The position numbers and the translations under genes are program-made. Shown one piece after another: positions 45,614 to 55,063 of a DNA stretch of 64,000 nt (positions are counted from its first letter, which is position 1; every line of letters begins with the position of its first letter). The notes beneath the pieces were generated by a model that saw only the letters and a list, made by a program, of their open reading frames with translations, searched no databases and was not told the DNA's origin. The stretch is from Faecalicatena sp. Marseille-Q4148 (GTDB taxonomy: Bacteria; Bacillota; Clostridia; Lachnospirales; Lachnospiraceae), in contig CP073692.1 of NCBI GenBank assembly GCA_018228665.1, forward strand, positions 2,740,046 through 2,804,045, in the 5' to 3' direction.

Positions 45614-45840
45614 TTTTTATAAAGAGAAATATATATAGACAGCAATGGAAGATACGTTTTTAGAAATGCTTGGAGTGGGTAATCAGAGATGATCCCACTC
45701 CAATGCTGTGTCAGGGGGAATTTTAGGCACCAGCGGGAGAAGAAATACAAAGAAAATGTATAATTATATACAAATATCTTGGAAACTAAATAGAAATAGT
45801 GTTAATTTGCATAAATATACAAAAATATTAATAAAAATAC
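45614..45840 (+). other. Intergenic region with extended hairpin
   Basis: GACAGCA (45638-45644) pairs with TGCTGT (45704-45709) and, inside it, TGGAGTGGG (45671-45679) with CCCACTCCA (45694-45702). No U-run follows, so it is not a simple terminator. The rest is AT-rich. No gene is visible. Confidence 0.45.
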
Positions 45841-45868
45841 TTGCATTTGCAAAATTAAGTGCTATAAT
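45841..45868 (+). promoter_or_regulatory. Promoter of the amino-acid ABC transporter operon
   Basis: TTGCAT (45841-45846), a 16-base spacer and a perfect TATAAT (45863-45868) lie 62 bases before the binding-protein start. Confidence 0.6.
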
Positions 45869-45930
45869 AAGAAACATCAGAACACAAGAAACAATAAATA
45901 AGATTGATTGATAAGAAGGGAAGAGAGATT

Positions 45931-46725
45931 ATGAAAAATTGGAAGAAAGTTACAGCAGGAATTTTAACAGTAATGATGGCAGCTTCACTTGCTGCATGCG
46001 GAGGCACAAAAGAAGCGAAAACAATTGCAGGGAAAGAAGATCTGAAGGGTGCTGTTATCGGAGTACAGTTAGGAACAACAGGCGATCTTGAAGCATCAAA
46101 AGAAGAGTACGGTGCAAAAGAAGTACAGCGTTTCAGTAAAGGAAGCGAGGCAATTCAGGCATTAAAGACAGGACAGATTGACTGTGTGATTATTGATTCA
46201 CAGCCGGCTAAGAATTTTGTAGAAAAGAATGACGATCTGAAGATCCTTGATGAAGAATTTGTGAATGAAGAGTATGCAGCATGTTTGAAAAAAGGAAATA
46301 CAGAACTTCTTGAGAAAATGAATAATGCTTTGGAAGAACTGGAATCAGAGGGAACGATTGACGAGATTATGTCTAATTACATCGGTGAAAATGCCAAAAA
46401 AACTCCATACGAATCGCCGGCAGATGCAGACTACTCTAATGGAAAATTGATTATGGCAACCAATGCTGAATTTGATCCATATGAGTACCATGAAGGCGAT
46501 AAGATTGTTGGAATTGACATAGACATTGCACAGGCAATCTGCGACAAGCTTGGATATGAATTACAGGTTGATGATATGGAATTTGATTCTATTCTTCCGG
46601 CAGTACAATCCGGAAAGGCTGATTTTGGAATGGCAGGTATGACTGTAACAGAAGAGCGTGAAAAAAATGCCGATTTTACATCTACATATGCAAATGCAAG
46701 TCAGGTAATTATCGTTAAGAAGTAA
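45931..46725 (+). CDS. Polar amino-acid ABC transporter binding lipoprotein, circularly permuted
   Basis: The 264-residue protein has a lipoprotein signal (LAAC, Cys23). Canonical family members run KLIMATNA... first, then KIGVQLGTTGD.... Here the order is reversed: the part normally C-terminal (DLKGAVIGVQLGTTGD to IDEIMSNYIG, about 37-152) comes first. A linker (about 153-170) joins it to the part normally N-terminal (KLIMATNAEFDPYEY to SQVIIVKK, 172-264). Binding residues remain in both halves: T49/T50 and D89 in one, R243 in the other. ATG 45931 is preferred to TTG 45904. It delivers an amino acid, perhaps cystine or a basic or polar one, to the permease that follows. Confidence 0.88.
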   Translation: MKNWKKVTAGILTVMMAASLAACGGTKEAKTIAGKEDLKGAVIGVQLGTTGDLEASKEEYGAKEVQRFSKGSEAIQALKTGQIDCVIIDSQPAKNFVEKNDDLKILDEEFVNEEYAACLKKGNTELLEKMNNALEELESEGTIDEIMSNYIGENAKKTPYESPADADYSNGKLIMATNAEFDPYEYHEGDKIVGIDIDIAQAICDKLGYELQVDDMEFDSILPAVQSGKADFGMAGMTVTEEREKNADFTSTYANASQVIIVKK

Positions 46726-46745
46726 GAAAGCAAGCGGGTGACAAA

Positions 46746-47444
46746 GTGAGTTTGATTAATAAGATAGCAGATGGATTTTATTCTAATTTTATAGCCGGAG
46801 ATATGTATCAATGGCTTTTAGATGGTTTGAAAAATACACTGCTCATTACAATCTTTGCAGTAATCCTCGGAATTATTATCGGATTTTTTGTAGCGATTGT
46901 GCGGGCGAGCCATGACAAATCAGGATCTTTTAAGATTCTTAACAGATTGTTTGTAATTTATATTACAGTCATCCGGGGTACACCGGTTATGATTCAGCTT
47001 TTGTTTATGAATTTTGTTATTTTCGCAAGTGTGTCTATGAATAAGATTCTGGTAGGGGCACTGGCATTTGGAATTAATTCCGGCGCCTATGTGGCAGAGA
47101 CAGTGAGATCCGGTATTATGGCAGTGGACAATGGACAGTTTGAGGCGGGCAGAAGCCTGGGATTAAATTATCGTCAGACAATGCGTCTCATTATTATACC
47201 ACAGGCATTTAAAAATGTATTGCCGGCGCTTGTAAATGAGTTTATTGCGTTGATGAAAGAGACTTCAATCATTGGATATATTGGAATGCAGGATCTGACA
47301 AAGGGCGCTATGATGATTCAGAGCCGTACATTCGATGCGTTCTGGCCGTTATTGGCAGCAGCGGCAATTTATCTCGTACTTGTTATGGCGTTGACAGCAT
47401 GTATGAACAAACTGGAAAAGAGGTTGCGTACAAATGAGCGATAA
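46746..47444 (+). CDS. Amino-acid ABC transporter permease
   Basis: The 232-residue HisM/GlnP-type permease has a GTG start. It has about five membrane segments, the [12 protein letters not shown] motif and the EAA-type coupling loop ([30 protein letters not shown]). The 3' end overlaps the ATPase gene by 11 bases. It functions with the permuted binding protein before it. Confidence 0.94.
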   Translation: MSLINKIADGFYSNFIAGDMYQWLLDGLKNTLLITIFAVILGIIIGFFVAIVRASHDKSGSFKILNRLFVIYITVIRGTPVMIQLLFMNFVIFASVSMNKILVGALAFGINSGAYVAETVRSGIMAVDNGQFEAGRSLGLNYRQTMRLIIIPQAFKNVLPALVNEFIALMKETSIIGYIGMQDLTKGAMMIQSRTFDAFWPLLAAAAIYLVLVMALTACMNKLEKRLRTNER

Positions 47445-48177
47445 GAAGAATGTGTTAATTGAAGTAAAAAATTTACAGAAGCAGTTTGGCGATAATAAGG
47501 TGTTGGACGGTATTTCTACAGATATTTGTCAGGGAGAAGTTGTGGCAATCATCGGACCGTCCGGTTCAGGAAAATCTACCTTTCTCAGATCATTAAATCT
47601 TCTGGAAGTACCAACAGGTGGACAGATTTTATTTGAAGGAACAGATATTACTGATCCGAAAGTGGACATTAACCGTCACCGCCAGAAAATCGGAATGGTA
47701 TTCCAACAGTTCAATCTCTTCCCGCATAAGAGTGTGAAAGAGAATATTATGCTGGCTCCGGTAACACTTGGGCTTTTAACAAAAGAAGAGGCGTCAGAGA
47801 AAGCGGATGAACTGCTGGCAAGAGTAGGACTTCCGGACAAGGCGGATTCCTATCCGGATCGTCTTTCCGGCGGGCAGAAACAGCGTATTGCTATTGCAAG
47901 AGCGCTTGCGATGAATCCGGATGTGATGCTTTTTGATGAACCAACATCCGCACTTGACCCGGAGATGGTAGGAGAAGTGTTAAATATTATGAAAGAGCTG
48001 GCGGCAGATGGCATGACCATGGTTGTTGTTACACATGAGATGGGATTTGCAAGAGAAGTTGCAACGCGGGTTATTTTCATTGATGAAGGTAAGATCCAGG
48101 AAGAGAATACTCCGGAAGAGTTTTTTGCTCATCCGAAAAATGCAAGACTTCAGGATTTTTTATCCAAAGTGCTATAG
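47434..48177 (+). CDS. Amino-acid ABC transporter ATP-binding protein
   Basis: The 247-residue GlnQ/HisP-type ATPase has Walker [10 protein letters not shown] (about 38-46), the signature LSGGQKQR, Walker [15 protein letters not shown] and the H-loop THEMGFA. It drives uptake through the permease. It is followed by a terminator at 48217. Confidence 0.95.
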   Translation: MSDKKNVLIEVKNLQKQFGDNKVLDGISTDICQGEVVAIIGPSGSGKSTFLRSLNLLEVPTGGQILFEGTDITDPKVDINRHRQKIGMVFQQFNLFPHKSVKENIMLAPVTLGLLTKEEASEKADELLARVGLPDKADSYPDRLSGGQKQRIAIARALAMNPDVMLFDEPTSALDPEMVGEVLNIMKELAADGMTMVVVTHEMGFAREVATRVIFIDEGKIQEENTPEEFFAHPKNARLQDFLSKVL

Positions 48178-48216
48178 TGATTTTTTGTGCCGGATATGAT
48201 ATGATGGTACAAGGTG

Positions 48217-48244
48217 AGGACAGTGATTTTCACTGTCCTTTTTG
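48217..48244 (+). terminator. Terminator of the ABC transporter operon
   Basis: AGGACAGTGA (48217-48226) pairs with TCACTGTCCT (48230-48239) around a TTT loop, followed by a T-run. Confidence 0.85.
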
Positions 48245-48302
48245 AATTTGCAGAAAGGAAGAGCTGATCGGCACAGCATGCAGACAGCGAAAGAGTTGAG
48301 CG

Positions 48303-49382
48303 ATGAGGACAAGAGAAGAAAACATTGAGTTAATCAAAACATTGAGCAACGCCAACGGTGTATCCGGATTTGAGGATGAGGTTGCTGAAATCGGAAGAAA
48401 AGAGACAGAGGAGTATTGTAATGTTACTATTGATTCTTTGAGAAATACATACATGAGCCTGAAAAATAATAAGGGGCGGAAATTAAAAGTATGGATGGAT
48501 GCTCACAGTGATGAAGTAGGATATATTGTGCAGGCGATCAAACCAAATGGAACGATGAATTTTCTTACACTGGGCGGGAGTGAAGTGACGAATCTTCCGT
48601 CAAATAAGGTGCGGGTAAGGAATGATGACGGAGAATACATTCCGGGCATTATTACAAGTAAGCCGCCGCATTTTATCAGTGAAGCAGAGAAGGGACGTGG
48701 ACGCACACTTTCAGATCTGGCAATTGATGTGGGAGCCGTAAGTACAGAGGATCTGAAGAAGAACTTTAACATCCGCATGGCTGCCCCGGTAGTTCCGGAT
48801 GTGGAGTGTACTTATGATGAGAAACGGGATCTGTTTATGGGAAAAGCATTTGACTGCCGTGTAGGCTGTGCAGCTCTGATTGAAGCGCTGAACCAGTTAA
48901 GTAAAGAAGAACTGGAGGTGGATGTGGAAGCAACGCTTACCGTGCAGGAAGAAGTGGGAGAAAGAGGCGCTATGGCAGCTGTAGACAATATCGATGCAGA
49001 TGTGTGTATTGCTTTTGAAGGCTGTCCGGCAGATGATACATTTTCACTGGATTATATGATTCAGACGGCTCTTAGAAAAGGACCGATGCTGCGCCATTTT
49101 GATTGTTCTATGATTACAAATCCGCGATTCCAGAGATTTGCATTGGATCTGGGAGAAGAACTTGGTATTCCGGTACAGGAATCCGTAAGAAGCGGCGGAG
49201 GAACGAATGGAAAATACATCCACGCATCACGTCACGGTGTGCCGACAATCGTTATTGGAGTGCCGGTACGCTATATTCACAGCCATTATGGAATCTGTAC
49301 ACTTGAAGATTACGAGAATTCTGTGCGGCTTGCCGTTGAAATCGTGAAACATCTCAATGAGGAGACGATTGGAAACTTCTAG
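48303..49382 (+). CDS. M42 family metallopeptidase
   Basis: The 359-residue aminopeptidase of the M42 (FrvX/glutamyl aminopeptidase-like) family has the metal ligand segments MDAHSDEVGY, AFDCRVGC, QEEVGERGA (catalytic Glu) and the late VPVRYIHSHYG. Members trim peptides in large tetrahedral complexes. The ribosome site is weak, but the ATG matches the normal family N-terminus. Confidence 0.93.
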   Translation: MRTREENIELIKTLSNANGVSGFEDEVAEIGRKETEEYCNVTIDSLRNTYMSLKNNKGRKLKVWMDAHSDEVGYIVQAIKPNGTMNFLTLGGSEVTNLPSNKVRVRNDDGEYIPGIITSKPPHFISEAEKGRGRTLSDLAIDVGAVSTEDLKKNFNIRMAAPVVPDVECTYDEKRDLFMGKAFDCRVGCAALIEALNQLSKEELEVDVEATLTVQEEVGERGAMAAVDNIDADVCIAFEGCPADDTFSLDYMIQTALRKGPMLRHFDCSMITNPRFQRFALDLGEELGIPVQESVRSGGGTNGKYIHASRHGVPTIVIGVPVRYIHSHYGICTLEDYENSVRLAVEIVKHLNEETIGNF

Positions 49383-49420
49383 TAACAATAAACAGCAGAA
49401 CAGTAAAAAACAGAAGATAA

Positions 49421-49470
49421 AAAAGAGGTCGGGATTCTTTGCGTTTGTTCAAAGAATTCCGATCTCTTTT
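49421..49470. terminator. Bidirectional terminator
   Basis: AAAAGAGGTCGGGATTCTTT pairs with AAAGAATTCCGATCTCTTTT around a short loop, with T-rich sides in both directions. It lies between the convergent M42 and HAD genes. Confidence 0.85.
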
Positions 49471-49528
49471 GATGAAAAGCGTTAAAATACAATATGGTGG
49501 AATATAGTCTGACTTTATTCTATTTTTG

Positions 49529-50341
49529 TTATCGCATAAAATGGTCGATTACATGAAGAATCCCATCTTCATCATTGGATTTGGTAATAAAATCTGCCCG
49601 TTCCAAAAGAATCGGCTGTGCATTGGCCATTGCCACGCCAAGTCCTGCAAATTCCAGCATCGTCAGATCGTTAAAGCCGTCTCCGCAGCAGATCATTTCA
49701 TTGGCGCTGCGTCCGATATTGTTCAGAAGCTTCTGGAGAGAATAGGCTTTATCGATGTTTGCCGGCATGATTTCCAGAAAGAAAGGTTCGGAGCGATAAA
49801 TATTGAGTCTGGAACGAAACTGTTTTTTCAGCAGTGTTTCCAGTTCTTCCGTATATTCTGGTTCCCCGGAGATTAATATCTTATTGACCGGAAAGGAGAT
49901 GCCGGAAAAATCATTGACCGGAACTACCGGGATAGAGTTGATCCGGGATTCCAGCATTGTGTATTCATTCGGTGTCTCTTTTGCCTGGATACAGTAAATG
50001 TGTTCCATATCGTAAGTGAGAATATCAACCGGATAAGATATGGAAGCTTCTGTAATTGGCAGCAGTACGTCTGGCGGAAGCACCTTCTGGTAAATAACTT
50101 CACCTGTTTTGCAGTTCATAATCCGACCACCGTTAAAAGAAAGGACGTAGCCGCCGAAACGGTCAAGTTCCAGTTCTTTTGCAAGAGGGAGCACACCGGT
50201 CGTCGGCCGGCCGGAAGCAAGAATCACTTGTTTGCCGGCTTTCTGAATCTCTATCAGTGCATTTTTGGTAGGCGGAGTAATCTTCTTCTCTGAATTAGTT
50301 AGCGTGCCGTCCAGATCGAGCGTAATGATTTCGTAACTCAT
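49529..50341 (-). CDS. Cof-type HAD-IIB family hydrolase
   Basis: The 270-residue phosphatase has motif I LDLDGTLTNS (about 8-17), motif II ILASGRPT, and motif III/IV GDGFNDLTML (about 218-227). The family removes phosphate from sugar phosphates, pyridoxal phosphate or nucleotides; its substrate is not known. It lies two bases after murF, probably in the murF-ddl operon. Confidence 0.93.
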   Translation of the reverse strand: MSYEIITLDLDGTLTNSEKKITPPTKNALIEIQKAGKQVILASGRPTTGVLPLAKELELDRFGGYVLSFNGGRIMNCKTGEVIYQKVLPPDVLLPITEASISYPVDILTYDMEHIYCIQAKETPNEYTMLESRINSIPVVPVNDFSGISFPVNKILISGEPEYTEELETLLKKQFRSRLNIYRSEPFFLEIMPANIDKAYSLQKLLNNIGRSANEMICCGDGFNDLTMLEFAGLGVAMANAQPILLERADFITKSNDEDGILHVIDHFMR

Positions 50342-50343
50342 AG

Positions 50344-51720
50344 CTATTGCAGTGCCTCCACAATGACTGGAAATTCCATTCCATGTGATGCCTTGATCAG
50401 AATAGAGTCCCTGTCTGTTAAGAGTTCTTCACGGTGCTGAAGAAATTCTTCTTTTGTTGCAAAATAATGGATTTCCGGGTGAAAATCATCGTTATGGTGA
50501 ATGCTTTTAGCGCCTTCGGCAATCTGCTGTGCCAAAGTTCCGATACATATAAGTACATCAATTGCTTTTTGGGAGGCATATACACCTACTTCATAATGCA
50601 TTTCTTTTTCATTCGCTCCAAGCTCAAACATATCTCCAAGTATGGCTACTTTTCGTCCGAGAGCACAGGTAAGAACATCAATGGAAGCTTTCATGGAAAC
50701 CGGATTTGCGTTGTAGCAGTCATCAATCAGCATATAATGTTCTGTTTCTATGATGTGATTGCGTCCGGAAACCGGGCGGAGCGCTTCGATTCCGGAACGT
50801 ATCTCGTCAAGAGAAAGTCCGAGTCTCATACCGACAGCGGCTCCGGCAAGAGCGTTATATACCATATGAGCACCCGGAATTGGAATAATTGCCCGGAGTG
50901 TACCGGATGGAAGATGGATCGTGCAGGCAGTTCCGCGAAGTCCAAGGTCTTCTACATCGGAAGCATAAATATCGCTCTGGGAAGAGCGGCCGAAGAAGAA
51001 GCGGGAAGCGTGATCCGGCACTTCTGCATGAACCAGCATATCGTCATCTCCGTTTAAAATCACATCTCCGCCATGATGCATATGACGGAACATCTCTGTT
51101 TTGGCACGAAGAACGCCCAAGCGGTCTCCAAGCTGTTCCAAGTGACAGTAGCCGATATTTGTAATGACACAGATATCCGGCTGTGCGATGGCAGCCAGGC
51201 GATCCATTTCGCCGAAATCGCTGATTCCCATTTCAAGGACAGCAACTTCATGTTCCTCACGGATACGAAATACGGTCAAAGGAAGACCGATTTCGTTATT
51301 GAAATTACCTTCTGTTTTCAGAACATGGTATTTCTGAGCCAATACAGAGGCAATCATTTCTTTTGTACTTGTTTTTCCGACACTTCCGCTAATACCGACT
51401 ACTTTAATTCCAAGCGCCTGACGATAGTGACGGGCGATATCCTTGAGCGCCTGAGGAGCAGATTCCACAAGGATGTATGGAAAAGATACATTGCCGAGCG
51501 GTTTTTCAGAAAGCGTGGCAAGAGCTCCTTTTTCTATGACTTGCGGAATAAAATCATGTCCGTCTACCCGGGCGCCTTTGATCGGGACAAATAAAAATCC
51601 GGTTTCAATTTTGCGGCTGTCAATAGCAACGCCGGTAACTTCCCGGGCGGCAAATTCATCTTTACCAAAATAGGTGCCGCCGCAGGCAGCGGCAATTTCT
51701 TTTAATGACATTTGTTTCAT
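50344..51720 (-). CDS. murF: UDP-N-acetylmuramoyl-tripeptide--D-alanyl-D-alanine ligase
   Basis: The 458-residue Mur ligase has the ATP-binding motif GISGSVGKTSTKE (about 110-122), NEIGLP and the MurF-typical DDCYNANPVSMKAS. It joins D-Ala-D-Ala to the UDP-MurNAc-tripeptide in the cytoplasm. GAGGAACGGTATT sets ATG 51720 against an upstream in-frame ATG. It follows ddl, which makes its substrate. Confidence 0.95.
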   Translation of the reverse strand: MKQMSLKEIAAACGGTYFGKDEFAAREVTGVAIDSRKIETGFLFVPIKGARVDGHDFIPQVIEKGALATLSEKPLGNVSFPYILVESAPQALKDIARHYRQALGIKVVGISGSVGKTSTKEMIASVLAQKYHVLKTEGNFNNEIGLPLTVFRIREEHEVAVLEMGISDFGEMDRLAAIAQPDICVITNIGYCHLEQLGDRLGVLRAKTEMFRHMHHGGDVILNGDDDMLVHAEVPDHASRFFFGRSSQSDIYASDVEDLGLRGTACTIHLPSGTLRAIIPIPGAHMVYNALAGAAVGMRLGLSLDEIRSGIEALRPVSGRNHIIETEHYMLIDDCYNANPVSMKASIDVLTCALGRKVAILGDMFELGANEKEMHYEVGVYASQKAIDVLICIGTLAQQIAEGAKSIHHNDDFHPEIHYFATKEEFLQHREELLTDRDSILIKASHGMEFPVIVEALQ

Positions 51721-51739
51721 AATACCGTTCCTCTTTTGT

Positions 51740-52801
51740 TTAGACCGTTTTGTTGTAGCGGGCAAGAGATTTTTCGATGATCATCTCACAAAGCTCACTG
51801 TAATTGATTCCGGCAGCGCCGGCTTCCTTTGGGAGAAGGCTTGCAGGAGTCATACCAGGGAGGCTGTTGACTTCCAGACAGTAGATATCTCCATTCTCTG
51901 TCAGAAGGAAATCTGCTCTTGAATAAACATCTAATTTTAATGCAGCAAATGCTTTTTCGGCAGCAGACTGCATCTTATGTGCAATGTCTTCCGGAATTTG
52001 TGCCGGACAGATTTCCTGAGTACATCCGTCCTGATATTTGTTTTTATAATCGAAGAAACCGCTGTTTGGAATGATTTCAATAACCGGGAGCGCTTTTCCT
52101 TCAATAATTCCGACAGCAAATTCCCGTCCTTTAATATATTCTTCAATAATCAGCTCATCTTCATAGCAAAAAGAAGCTTCAATCGCCTGCTTATATTCGT
52201 CTTCCGTGTGTACGATATATACACCAACGCTGGAACCGCCGGAGCATGGTTTTACAACGACTGGGAGTGAAAGACCAAGAGCAGCAAGAGAAGTATCCCG
52301 GCAGGATTTGTAAAGCCATGTTCCCTTTGGTGTTGGTACGCCTTCTGTGCGGAAAATTTGTTTTGTCAGTCCTTTGTCCATTGCCAGAGCGCTGCCAAGA
52401 GAATTCGGGCCGGTATATTTGATTCCCAGCACATCGAAAGTAGCCTGGAGCTTTCCGTTTTCACCAATATCACCGTGAAGTCCCATAAATACAATGTCTG
52501 CCATCTGGCAAAGGGCGATTACATTTGGTCCAAGCAGACATGGAGACTGGTCCGGGCGGGAAGCGCGGATGGCAGCCAGATCAGGTTCATCTGCGCTGAT
52601 TCCAGATGCAATGGAAAGTCCTGCATCCGGAAGGGAGAACAGTTCATCTAATTTATCAGCATCATATGGAATTCCCATAAATGCATCCATCAGGACAGCC
52701 TGATGACCATTTGCAAGTAATGTACGGCAGATACCGGCACCGGATGTAAGAGAAACATCACGCTCTGTGCTTAATCCGCCTGCTAATACAACTATTTTCA
52801 T
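51740..52801 (-). CDS. ddl: D-alanine--D-alanine ligase
   Basis: The 353-residue ATP-grasp enzyme has the N-terminal LAGGLSTERDVSLTSG, MGLHGDIGENGKLQ and C-terminal DFLLTENGDIYCLEVNSLPGMTPASLLPKEA motifs. It makes the D-Ala-D-Ala used by MurF, the next gene. The residue choice is of the D-Ala-D-Ala type as far as it can be read; I see no sign of a D-lactate or D-serine variant. Confidence 0.95.
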   Translation of the reverse strand: MKIVVLAGGLSTERDVSLTSGAGICRTLLANGHQAVLMDAFMGIPYDADKLDELFSLPDAGLSIASGISADEPDLAAIRASRPDQSPCLLGPNVIALCQMADIVFMGLHGDIGENGKLQATFDVLGIKYTGPNSLGSALAMDKGLTKQIFRTEGVPTPKGTWLYKSCRDTSLAALGLSLPVVVKPCSGGSSVGVYIVHTEDEYKQAIEASFCYEDELIIEEYIKGREFAVGIIEGKALPVIEIIPNSGFFDYKNKYQDGCTQEICPAQIPEDIAHKMQSAAEKAFAALKLDVYSRADFLLTENGDIYCLEVNSLPGMTPASLLPKEAGAAGINYSELCEMIIEKSLARYNKTV

Positions 52802-52845
52802 ATATATTATCCTCTTTTCTCAGTTTAACGATAGTCTATCCTATT

Positions 52846-54300
52846 TTAATCATCCATGCTCATTTGGTCAAGCAGTGACTTCTTCACATCATAGAGTTTC
52901 TGGGAAAGGTCAACATAGACCGGATGCGGGTTAAAGAGACGCATTGTCTCATCCCAGAGAGTTTCTTTCTCCTGACGGCAGTAGTCAGCAATTTCGGTAA
53001 CAGATTTCTCAGGATAAACACAAGCCCCATTTAAAAATACCGGGCACATCAATTCACGAACAGTGTAGGAACCGCCTTTTAAGCGTGTTTTCTTCCATGT
53101 TTCAATTGGATCAAAAAGAAGAAGTTCCTTTTCCGGGTCCAGAATCTCATCGGCAAAGCAGATCAGATCGGCTTTAATCTTTCCGGTTTCTTTCTCATAG
53201 ATTCGGTAAATGGTTTTATTTCCTGGATTGGTAATTTTTTCTGAATTTTCAGAAAGTTTAATCTTCGGGAGAAATTCTCCTTCTTCATTTTGAATGGCAG
53301 CCAATTTGTAAACACCGCCGAAAGCAGGGCAGTCTTTGGAGGTAATCAGATTTGTGCCGACGCCCCAGGAATTAATGGCTGCGCCCTGCATCTTCAGATC
53401 ATGGATCAGGTATTCATCCAGATCATTAGAGGCAGAAATAAATGCATCCGGAAAACCGGCTTCATCCAGCATCTTGCGGGCCTTTTTGGAAAGATAAGCA
53501 AGGTCGCCGCTGTCAAGACGAATACCGTATTTTTCCAGTTCGATTCCCTCTTCCTTCATTTCGCGGAATACCCGGATGGCATTTGGAACACCGGATTTCA
53601 ATGTGTCATAAGTGTCAACGAGAAGACAGCAGAAAGAAGGGTAGAGTCTTGCATATGTCTTAAATGCAGTGTATTCATCCGGAAAACTCATAATCCAGCT
53701 ATGAGCATGGGTACCCATAACCGGGACATCAAATTCTTTGCCGGCCAGTACGTTGGAAGTTCCGGCACAGCCTCCGATCATAGCAGCTCTGGCGCCGTAG
53801 AGTCCTGCATCCGGTCCTTGAGCCCGTCGCAGACCGAATTCCATAATGGTATCATTCTGGGCAGCATGAACTACCCTGGAAGCTTTTGTTGCGATCAGCG
53901 ACTGGTGATTGATGATATTTAAAAGAGCGGTTTCTACAAGCTGCGCTTCCATCATCGGTGCGATTACTTTTACAAGAGGCTCCCGAGGAAAGACAACAGT
54001 TCCTTCCGGAATGGCATAGATGCTCCCGCTAAAATGATATCCGCTTAGATAGTGGAGAAATTCTTCACTGAACATATGAAGACTTCTTAAATAATCTACG
54101 TCATCGTAAGAAAAATTCAGGTTCTTTACATAGTCGATAGCCTGTTGAAGTCCGGCGGCAATGGAATATCCGGAGCCGCATGGATTCGCCCGGAAAAAGA
54201 TATCAAAAACGACTACTTCATTGTCTCCCCGTTCAAAATATCCCTGCATCATCGTTAATTCATATAAATCTGTAAGTAATGTTAAATTTCTTGAATCCAT
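52846..54300 (-). CDS. pncB: Nicotinate phosphoribosyltransferase
   Basis: The 484-residue enzyme starts MDSRNLTLLTDLYELTMMQGYF, with CAGGAGG upstream on the minus strand; an ORF extension to 54441 has no ribosome site and is rejected. It has the LRRAQGPDAGLYGARAAMIGG and GIRLDSGDLAYLSKKARKMLDEAGF motifs. It converts nicotinate and PRPP into nicotinate mononucleotide for NAD salvage, using ATP. Confidence 0.93.
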   Translation of the reverse strand: MDSRNLTLLTDLYELTMMQGYFERGDNEVVVFDIFFRANPCGSGYSIAAGLQQAIDYVKNLNFSYDDVDYLRSLHMFSEEFLHYLSGYHFSGSIYAIPEGTVVFPREPLVKVIAPMMEAQLVETALLNIINHQSLIATKASRVVHAAQNDTIMEFGLRRAQGPDAGLYGARAAMIGGCAGTSNVLAGKEFDVPVMGTHAHSWIMSFPDEYTAFKTYARLYPSFCCLLVDTYDTLKSGVPNAIRVFREMKEEGIELEKYGIRLDSGDLAYLSKKARKMLDEAGFPDAFISASNDLDEYLIHDLKMQGAAINSWGVGTNLITSKDCPAFGGVYKLAAIQNEEGEFLPKIKLSENSEKITNPGNKTIYRIYEKETGKIKADLICFADEILDPEKELLLFDPIETWKKTRLKGGSYTVRELMCPVFLNGACVYPEKSVTEIADYCRQEKETLWDETMRLFNPHPVYVDLSQKLYDVKKSLLDQMSMDD

Positions 54301-54313
54301 ATTAATTGTCCTC

Positions 54314-55048
54314 CTACAGCAATGCTGCATTTTTGTGTATGGTTTCGTCGATGATATTCTGGCAGTAACGTCCCAGATGTTTACGAGTCTCTTTATCAAG
54401 GGAACCCGGATAGATCGGTTCGCCATATTCGATAACCACATGTGTTTTTTTGATCCGCGGGAGATGATTCTCGAAGATCTCAGCTGTGTTATTCATAGAA
54501 ATCGGTACAATGGCACAGCCTGTTTTTTCGGCAATTTTTAATGAGCCGTCTTTGAACGGAAGGAGTGAGAGTTCTTCTCCTTTATTCCGCGTTCCTTCCG
54601 GGAAAATACAGATAGAAATTCCCTTTTTTACATAGTCGATGCCCTGCAGAATTGTCTTTAATCCTTCTTTAATATTCTCGCGGTCAAGGAAGAGGCAGTA
54701 GAGCAGACGCATCCATGTGGAAAGAAGCGGGATTTTCTCCATTTCTTTTTTGGCTACATAGCCTGTCAGCCGCTTACAGCGGGAATATGTGAGAAGAATA
54801 TCGAAAAAGCTTCTATGGTTACCGATAAAAAGCACCGGTTCATCCGGAACACGTTCTTCTCCGATGACAGTAATCTTTACCCCGGTGATTTTAAGAATAC
54901 ATTTAAAACCCCACTGTACAATACGCAGACTGGAGTAGTCCCGTGCATTTGGACGGAATTTACCTATGAGCCATTCCACAAGCATAACAGGAATAGACAA
55001 GATTAAAAAGCTGACTAAAAAAATAAAGACGAAGATAAAGCGAATCAT
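54314..55048 (-). CDS. plsC: 1-acyl-sn-glycerol-3-phosphate acyltransferase
   Basis: The 244-residue protein has an N-terminal membrane helix, the catalytic H-x4-D motif (NHRSFFD, about 77-83) and the FPEGTRNKG motif. It adds the second acyl chain to make phosphatidic acid. It lies 13 bases before pncB on the minus strand, with no terminator between. Confidence 0.93.
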   Translation of the reverse strand: MIRFIFVFIFLVSFLILSIPVMLVEWLIGKFRPNARDYSSLRIVQWGFKCILKITGVKITVIGEERVPDEPVLFIGNHRSFFDILLTYSRCKRLTGYVAKKEMEKIPLLSTWMRLLYCLFLDRENIKEGLKTILQGIDYVKKGISICIFPEGTRNKGEELSLLPFKDGSLKIAEKTGCAIVPISMNNTAEIFENHLPRIKKTHVVIEYGEPIYPGSLDKETRKHLGRYCQNIIDETIHKNAALL

Positions 55049-55063
55049 AGTATTCGGTCCTTT

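Noticed and set aside
45671..45702. Terminator after the GNAT gene
   Set aside because: The stem is strong but no U-run follows on either strand, so it is listed only as a hairpin.
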